Below are positions 6,785 through 9,784 of a stretch of DNA of 9,784 nt, piece by piece. Under the pieces are notes generated by a model, which saw only the letters and a program-made list of their open reading frames with translations, was not told where the DNA came from and ran no database searches. A program made the translations under genes and the position numbers. The first letter of the stretch is position 1. Each line of letters opens with the position of its first letter. Where the stretch lies: the NCBI GenBank assembly GCA_035633415.1, contig DASQEZ010000075.1, positions 1 through 9,784 of the forward strand. Reading direction: 5' to 3'. Origin of the DNA: Fodinibacter sp035633415 (GTDB taxonomy: Bacteria > Actinomycetota > Actinomycetes > Actinomycetales > Dermatophilaceae).

Positions 6785-7090
6785 GTGACCCCGGATGACG
6801 CACGGCGCCTCTCGCTCGATCTCCCCGACGTCGTCGAGCGCGACCACCACGGCTTCCCGAGCTTCCGCACGGGCGCGCGGGGGCGGATCTTCGCCACGCT
6901 GCCGACCGAGGGGATCCTTCGGGTGATGCTCGACGAGGGGTCGATCCGCGAGGCGGTGGCGCAGTGGCCGTGGTGCCGCGAGGGCTGGTGGGGCCGCAGG
7001 CTGATGACCGTGGAGGTGGTGCTCGCCGACGCGGATGCCGTGGCCGTCACCGAGCTGCTCGACGAGGCCCACGCCCGCGCCCACGCCTGA
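6785..7090 (+). CDS. MmcQ/YjbR-family protein
   Basis: A 101-residue protein of the MmcQ/YjbR family, which has a small fold with a double-stranded-DNA-binding-like shape. The molecular role of the family is not established. Recognisable family sequences are LPDVVERDHHGFPSFRTG, RIFATL, and the C-terminal GWWGRRLMTVEV...LLDEAHARA. Length is normal for the short actinobacterial form. The GTG at 6785 has GAGG 5 nt upstream. The gene lies 70 nt after the molybdoenzyme gene on the same strand, with repeat copy A between them, and converges on the GCPVC membrane-protein gene with repeat copy B in the gap. Family assignment is fairly secure; function is not. Confidence 0.85.
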   Translation: MTPDDARRLSLDLPDVVERDHHGFPSFRTGARGRIFATLPTEGILRVMLDEGSIREAVAQWPWCREGWWGRRLMTVEVVLADADAVAVTELLDEAHARAHA

Positions 7091-7107
7091 CCCCACACCC
7101 GGGAGTC

Positions 7108-7147
7108 GGGTGCTCAGGTGGTCGCCATTGCAGCCGTGTCAGCACCC
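7108..7147. repeat. 40-bp palindromic repeat, copy B
   Basis: Arms GGGTGCT/AGCACCC pair perfectly over 7 bp, and GAG/CTC just outside (7103-7105 with 7150-7152) extend the symmetry. The left half GGGTGCTCAGGTGGTCGCC is identical in copies B, C and D. It lies between two convergent genes, 17 nt past the stop of the upstream one and 16 nt past the stop of the opposing one, as expected for a bidirectional terminator. Confidence 0.75.
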
Positions 7148-7163
7148 AGCTCGCCCGCGGTGG

Positions 7164-7655
7164 TCAGACCGTGAGGCGTTCGGTGACTTCAGGAGCCTGG
7201 TCGGTGGGGGCAGGGCACGCGAGCTGACCACGCAGCCTCGCGCGCAGCGCCCAGGCGAGCAGGACGACACCGGCCACGGCGAGAAAGGGCTGGACCGGCG
7301 CGAACCAGCGCAGCGCACCGGCGTACCCGAGGGCGACCAAGGCGAGCTTGTTGCAGACCGGGCACCCCACGGCGAAGAAGGTCAACAGGCCGCCCACCGC
7401 TCCTCGATGGTCGATCGACGAGGTCGTCGCGGCGGCCGCGCCCCGCTCGCGCACGTAGGTCGCGAACAGGAGGCCGCTCAGCACCGAGGTGAGCGCCAGC
7501 ACGGGCCAGGCCCACCACGTCGTCGGGATCTCGCGGCCGAAGACCGGAGTCGGCACCATCGCCGTGGGCACGGCCACCACGAGGGCGGTCACCACGGTCG
7601 CGGCGGCTGCGACGACCCAGCGACGGGGAGACCAGAGGCGCAGAGCATCGAGCAT
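7164..7655 (-). CDS. Small membrane protein with GCPVC motif, possible CsoR-type regulon
   Basis: A 163-residue integral membrane protein that I cannot assign to a named family. Hydrophobic segments lie at about 13-33, 47-67, 88-110 and 116-137. The most distinctive feature is GCPVCNK (97-103): a CxxC pair (Cys98, Cys101) inside or at the edge of a membrane segment, followed by LALVALGYAGALRWFAPVQPFLA. A third cysteine, Cys147, lies in the hydrophilic C-terminal tail. A membrane CxxC suggests metal binding or thiol redox chemistry. I chose the ATG at 7655, since TATGGT lies 6 nt upstream (leaderless), and a TACCC-N4-GGGTA palindrome like CsoR/CstR operators overlaps that -10. The longer frame to 7745 only translates repeat copy C and the operator. 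A copper or reactive-sulfur response is inferred from the operator, not shown. Confidence 0.72.
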   Translation of the reverse strand: MLDALRLWSPRRWVVAAAATVVTALVVAVPTAMVPTPVFGREIPTTWWAWPVLALTSVLSGLLFATYVRERGAAAATTSSIDHRGAVGGLLTFFAVGCPVCNKLALVALGYAGALRWFAPVQPFLAVAGVVLLAWALRARLRGQLACPAPTDQAPEVTERLTV

Positions 7656-7661
7656 CGACGA

Positions 7662-7667
7662 ACCATA
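7662..7667 (-). promoter_or_regulatory. Putative -10 of the GCPVC membrane-protein gene
   Basis: TATGGT on the minus strand, 6 nt before ATG at 7655, the leaderless spacing seen elsewhere in the window. Its first four bases are within the TACCC-N4-GGGTA palindrome. No good -35 was found. Confidence 0.5.
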
Positions 7668-7681
7668 CCCCACCGGGTATG
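7664..7681. promoter_or_regulatory. CsoR/CstR-like operator
   Basis: CATACCC-CACC-GGGTATG is a perfect 7-bp inverted repeat with a 4-nt spacer. It matches the TACCC-N4-GGGTA form of sites bound by CsoR/CstR (DUF156) repressors, which respond to copper or reactive sulfur. It overlaps the -10 of the GCPVC membrane-protein gene, so repressor binding would block initiation. No csoR-like gene is in the window, so regulation would be in trans. Confidence 0.5.
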
Positions 7682-7707
7682 TGGTCTCCCGACAACCGGC
7701 CCGAGCC

Positions 7708-7747
7708 GGGTGCTCAGGTGGTCGCCCAACCAGCCGTTTCGGCACCC
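7708..7747. repeat. 40-bp palindromic repeat, copy C
   Basis: The outer arms CGGGTGC/GCACCCG (7707-7713 with 7742-7748) pair over 7 bp. The left half is identical to copies B and D. It starts 13 nt past the stop codon of the 2TM gene (minus strand) and lies 26 bp upstream of the CsoR-like operator, so it separates the two transcription units. Confidence 0.75.
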
Positions 7748-7760
7748 GACGCGGAGGGCG

Positions 7761-8072
7761 TCAGCGGCTGGTGCCGCGCAAGCGGTCCATCTCGGCCTGG
7801 ATCTGGCGCTCGCCGGCGGCCGGCCACAGCACGTCCCAGGCGTGGAAGGCGAGCCCGATGCCCCACCCGAAGATCGGGAACAGCGGCCAGAAGAACTCCG
7901 CCCCGTTGGCGTACCAGATCGCGACCAGCAGCAGGTTGACGCTGACGTAGGCGATGACGTGGGCCATCAGCCCCCGCTTCTCCTCGAGACGCTTGACAGC
8001 GCGCTGGCGCAGCTCGCTCTCGTCGTCGACGCCGCTACCGGGCACCGGTGCGTCCGTGACTCCATCGGACAT
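7761..8072 (-). CDS. 2TM domain-containing protein
   Basis: A 103-residue protein of the 2TM domain type (two short membrane helices, unknown function). An acidic N-terminal tail (1-20) precedes an amphipathic basic helix, RQRAVKRLEEKRGLMAHV (22-39). TM1 is about 38-54 (VIAYVSVNLLLVAIWYA), then a loop, then TM2 about 61-77 (WPLFPIFGWGIGLAFHAWD). The C-terminal segment AGERQIQAEMDRLRG may be helical. The ATG at 8072 has GGAGAGGAG 8 nt upstream. The reading frame remains open to 8324, but that extension only translates repeat copy D and intergenic DNA. Repeat copies C and D flank the gene. Partners and role cannot be deduced. Confidence 0.85.
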   Translation of the reverse strand: MSDGVTDAPVPGSGVDDESELRQRAVKRLEEKRGLMAHVIAYVSVNLLLVAIWYANGAEFFWPLFPIFGWGIGLAFHAWDVLWPAAGERQIQAEMDRLRGTSR

Positions 8073-8080
8073 GTCGACAT

Positions 8081-8089
8081 CTCCTCTCC
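8081..8089 (-). promoter_or_regulatory. Ribosome binding site deciding the 2TM start
   Basis: GGAGAGGAG on the minus strand, 8 nt before ATG at 8072. An out-of-frame ATG at 8080 directly abuts it and can be ignored. This fixes the start well downstream of the frame's open limit at 8324. Confidence 0.6.
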
Positions 8090-8125
8090 ACCTCAAGTGT
8101 CCGACTGCCACGACCGGTTGCGGCG

Positions 8126-8149
8126 CCCGTGTCGGCGAGGCCACACGGG
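8126..8149. other. Inverted repeat upstream of the 2TM gene
   Basis: CCCGTGT and ACACGGG form a perfect 7-bp inverted repeat with a 10-nt GC-rich spacer, 54 bp upstream of the 2TM start codon. It could be an operator half-site pair or a leader hairpin. In GC-rich DNA a repeat of this length may be chance. Confidence 0.25.
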
Positions 8150-8169
8150 GGCCGATGTCGACTCGAGTC

Positions 8170-8209
8170 GGGTGCTCAGGTGGTCGCCCTGGCGACCACT
8201 TCCGCACTC
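8170..8209. repeat. 40-bp palindromic repeat, copy D
   Basis: The most regular copy. The inner arms GTGGTCGCC and GGCGACCAC (8180-8188 with 8191-8199) are perfectly complementary, and the outer TCGGGTGC/GCACTCGA pairs over 8 bp with one G·T. Only two adjacent positions in the 19-bp arm are mismatched. It begins 21 nt past the tetR stop codon and lies upstream of the 2TM gene on the same strand. Confidence 0.78.
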
Positions 8210-8230
8210 GAGGCCGGGGACGCAGGCAGG

Positions 8231-8812
8231 TCAGGGGGTGGTGAGGAGGGTGAGCGCGCGGACGCAGTGGTCGACCAGGGAGAGCCGGGCGGCATCCCGC
8301 TGCTCCGCCGGCAGTGCGGCCCACTGCAGCGCGCGGTCCTCGAGGTAGGCGACCCAGCCGTGCACGACCGGTAGCGCGGCATCAGGCAGGTCGGTGGCGC
8401 GCGACACCACGCCGGCGACGTGCTCTCGGACGGTCTCGACCGGGTCCTCGCCCGCGGCCTGCGCGATCGGCGCCTGGCCGAGGACGAGCGCGACGTACGA
8501 CGCCCGCCGGCGGGCCACCTGGTCGAGGAAGCGCTCGACGACCTGGCGCACCGCGGCCTGGCCGGTCACGCCGACGTCGGGGGAGACGTTGCGCGCCACC
8601 CGCCGTCGCGCTGCCTCGACGACCGCCCGGTGGTAGTCGGTCTTGGTCGGGAAGTAGTGGAAGAGCAGGCCCCGAGAGACACCTGCCTCGGCGGCCACCT
8701 CGTCGAGCGAGAGCTCCTGCACGGGGCGCTCGACGAACTTGCGCAGGCCGATGCCGACCAGCTGGCGACGCCGGTCCTCCGGCGACATCCGTACCCGTGA
8801 CGTGGCTCCCAC
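8231..8812 (-). CDS. TetR/AcrR-family transcriptional regulator
   Basis: A 193-residue TetR-type repressor. The N-terminal DNA-binding domain (about 9-58) has the canonical helix-turn-helix LSLDEVAAEAGVSRGLLFHYFPTK (34-57 region). The C-terminal ligand-binding domain (about 70-193) is variable, so the ligand cannot be read; an acyl-CoA or related thioester is plausible from the divergent acyl-CoA dehydrogenase. I favour GTG at 8812 because AATGCT lies 7 nt upstream and TTGACC 17 bp further. ATG at 8824 (four more residues) lies inside the palindromic site, and ATG at 8788 would shorten the protein by eight residues. A perfect 15-bp palindrome at 8817-8831 overlaps this promoter, which suggests autoregulation. 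Repeat copy D follows the stop codon. Confidence 0.9.
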   Translation of the reverse strand: MGATSRVRMSPEDRRRQLVGIGLRKFVERPVQELSLDEVAAEAGVSRGLLFHYFPTKTDYHRAVVEAARRRVARNVSPDVGVTGQAAVRQVVERFLDQVARRRASYVALVLGQAPIAQAAGEDPVETVREHVAGVVSRATDLPDAALPVVHGWVAYLEDRALQWAALPAEQRDAARLSLVDHCVRALTLLTTP

Positions 8813-8816
8813 ACTA

Positions 8817-8831
8817 TTGAGCATTGCTCAA
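8817..8831. promoter_or_regulatory. Perfect 15-bp palindrome, probable TetR operator
   Basis: TTGAGCATTGCTCAA: arms TTGAGCA and TGCTCAA around a single central T. It covers the -35 of the acyl-CoA dehydrogenase promoter (8817-8822) and the likely -10 of tetR (8820-8825), so a bound dimer would block both. Size and position are those of a self-regulating TetR site. Confidence 0.65.
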
Positions 8832-8845
8832 CAACGGGCTAGGGT
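8817..8845 (+). promoter_or_regulatory. Promoter of the acyl-CoA dehydrogenase gene
   Basis: TTGAGC (8817-8822), a 17-bp spacer and TAGGGT (8840-8845), then 7 nt to ATG at 8853. This is the best -35/-10 pair in the window. AAGGA lies next to the ATG but is too close to serve as a ribosome binding site, so a leaderless mRNA is likely. Confidence 0.6.
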
Positions 8846-8848
8846 CAA
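8820..8848 (-). promoter_or_regulatory. Putative tetR promoter
   Basis: On the minus strand TTGACC (8848-8843), a 17-bp spacer and AATGCT (8825-8820), then 7 nt to GTG at 8812. The -10 is a weak match, but spacing mirrors the opposing promoter, and each promoter's -10 or -35 overlaps the other's. Confidence 0.4.
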
Positions 8849-8852
8849 GGAC

Positions 8853-9784
8853 ATGGACTTCGCCCCGTCCCCGCGCGCCGCCGACCTCGCCGCCCGCGTG
8901 CGCACCTTCGTCAGGACCGAGATCGAGCCGGTCGAGCCCGCCATCGTGCGTGACGTGGCCGCGCGCCGCGCCCGCGGCGAGGACTCCTGGCCACCGCCGG
9001 CCGTCGTCGGCGAGCTCCAGGCCAAGGCGCGCCAACAGGGACTGTGGAACCTGTTCCTCCCGGCCGGGCACGGCGACGCGTACGCCGCCCGCTTCGGAAC
9101 CGACGGTGGCACCGGGCTCAGCAACACCGACTACGCGGCAGTCGCCGAGGAGACGGGTCGCTCGGCCCTGGCCCCGCTGGTCTTCAACTGCAACGCTCCC
9201 GACACCGGAAACATGGAGGTGCTGCTGCGCTACGGCTCGATCGCCCAGCAGCAGGAGTGGCTCGAGCCCCTGCTCGACGGGCGGGTGCGCAGCACGTTCC
9301 TGATGACCGAGCCCGGCGTCGCGAGCTCCGACGCGACCAACATGGAGGCCACGGCCACCCTCGACGGCGACGACGTCGTGCTCGACGGCCGCAAGTGGTG
9401 GTCGTCCGGTGCCGGCCACCCCGACTGCAGGGTCGGCATCTTCATGGGGCTCACCGACCCCACGGCCCACCGCCACCGCCAGCACTCGATGGTCGTGGTG
9501 CCCCTGGACGCCCCCGGCGCCACCGTCGAGCGGATGCTGACCGCGCTCGGCCAGTACGACGAGCCGCTGGGCCACGGCGAGGTCACCCTGAGCGGCGTCC
9601 GCCTGCCGAGCAGCGCGATCCTCTCCGGCCCGGGCCGAGCGTTCGAGATCGCCCAGGGCCGCCTCGGCCCGGGGCGCGTGCACCACTGCATGCGCCTGAT
9701 CGGCCTCGCCGAGATGGCGCTGGAGCTGGCCTGCGAGCGCTCGACGAGCCGGGTGGCCTTCGGCAAGCCGATCGCCAACCTCGG
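8853..9784 (+). CDS. Acyl-CoA dehydrogenase, ACAD10/11-like (partial)
   Basis: FAD-dependent alpha,beta-dehydrogenation of an acyl-CoA. The first 310 residues are present; the gene runs off the right edge. Visible are the N-terminal helical domain (about 1-115), and FLMTEPGVASSDATNM (149-164) and KWWSSGAGHPDCR (181-193) of the central beta-domain, where FAD and acyl-CoA bind. The C-terminal helical domain begins with GRLGPGRVHHCMRLIGLAEMALE (269-291) and RVAFGKPIANL. The set of motifs and the N-terminal MDFAPSPRAADL fit the ACAD10/ACAD11-like branch, whose substrates include long or branched chains. The catalytic base cannot be confirmed without the C-terminus. The start at ATG 8853 is set by TAGGGT-N7-ATG. 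It is divergent from tetR and probably repressed by it; together they suggest a lipid- or steroid-type degradation locus to the right (inference). Confidence 0.93.
   Translation, partial: MDFAPSPRAADLAARVRTFVRTEIEPVEPAIVRDVAARRARGEDSWPPPAVVGELQAKARQQGLWNLFLPAGHGDAYAARFGTDGGTGLSNTDYAAVAEETGRSALAPLVFNCNAPDTGNMEVLLRYGSIAQQQEWLEPLLDGRVRSTFLMTEPGVASSDATNMEATATLDGDDVVLDGRKWWSSGAGHPDCRVGIFMGLTDPTAHRHRQHSMVVVPLDAPGATVERMLTALGQYDEPLGHGEVTLSGVRLPSSAILSGPGRAFEIAQGRLGPGRVHHCMRLIGLAEMALELACERSTSRVAFGKPIANL

Noticed and set aside
7656..7745. N-terminal extension of the GCPVC protein from 7745
   Set aside because: It only translates repeat copy C and the CsoR-like palindrome; the leaderless promoter at 7662-7667 fits the ATG at 7655.
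6731..8209. CRISPR array
   Set aside because: The four repeats are 377, 600 and 462 bp apart, separated by genes, and are themselves palindromes; there are no uniform spacers or cas genes.
6731..8209. Insertion-sequence ends or MITEs
   Set aside because: No transposase, no terminal inverted repeats beyond the 40-bp hairpin, and no clear target-site duplications around the copies; constant spacing to stop codons argues against random insertion.
8073..8324. N-terminal extension of the 2TM protein
   Set aside because: It translates repeat copy D and overlaps the tetR 3' end; a strong ribosome binding site precedes the ATG at 8072.
8814..9686. 290-codon minus-strand open frame opposite the acyl-CoA dehydrogenase
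   Set aside because: The plus strand codes for clear acyl-CoA dehydrogenase motifs across the same span, and tetR already uses the minus strand at its left end.

Overview
The window is very GC-rich, densely packed DNA of actinobacterial type. Evidence: strong G/C bias at third codon positions, GTG starts, short intergenic gaps, and several genes whose -10 hexamer (TAnnnT) sits only 6-7 nt before the start codon, as in leaderless actinobacterial transcripts. The gene types (glutamine-dependent NadE, DUF2231, 2TM, MmcQ/YjbR, TetR plus acyl-CoA dehydrogenase) fit an actinomycete, possibly Intrasporangiaceae-like; the family is a guess. Ten genes are supported plus one more partial gene (nadE at the left edge); the acyl-CoA dehydrogenase runs off the right edge.

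Left part (1-2308, all minus): the N-terminal glutaminase half of NAD+ synthetase; a DUF2231 membrane protein; a zinc-free NADPH:quinone-oxidoreductase-like protein. The DUF2231/oxidoreductase gap carries three CCTAAGG-like direct repeats at 11/10-bp spacing. Middle part (2372-7090, all plus): an MFS efflux-type transporter divergent from the oxidoreductase, a crotonase with an altered active site, an orphan molybdopterin oxidoreductase without a Cys/Sec metal ligand, and a small MmcQ/YjbR protein.

Right part (7164-9784): three minus-strand genes, namely a small membrane protein with a GCPVC motif and a CsoR-like operator at its promoter, a 2TM protein, and a TetR regulator. The regulator is divergent from an acyl-CoA dehydrogenase, and a perfect 15-bp palindrome sits in overlapping back-to-back promoters.

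The most striking signal is a family of four 40-bp imperfect palindromes (6731, 7108, 7708, 8170). All have the same length and orientation, and each lies 13-21 nt past a stop codon, so that all five genes ending between 6714 and 8231 have one at their 3' end. Paired positions covary between copies. No known mobile element, CRISPR array, rRNA or tRNA gene was seen. No gene-free stretch exceeds 300 bases.
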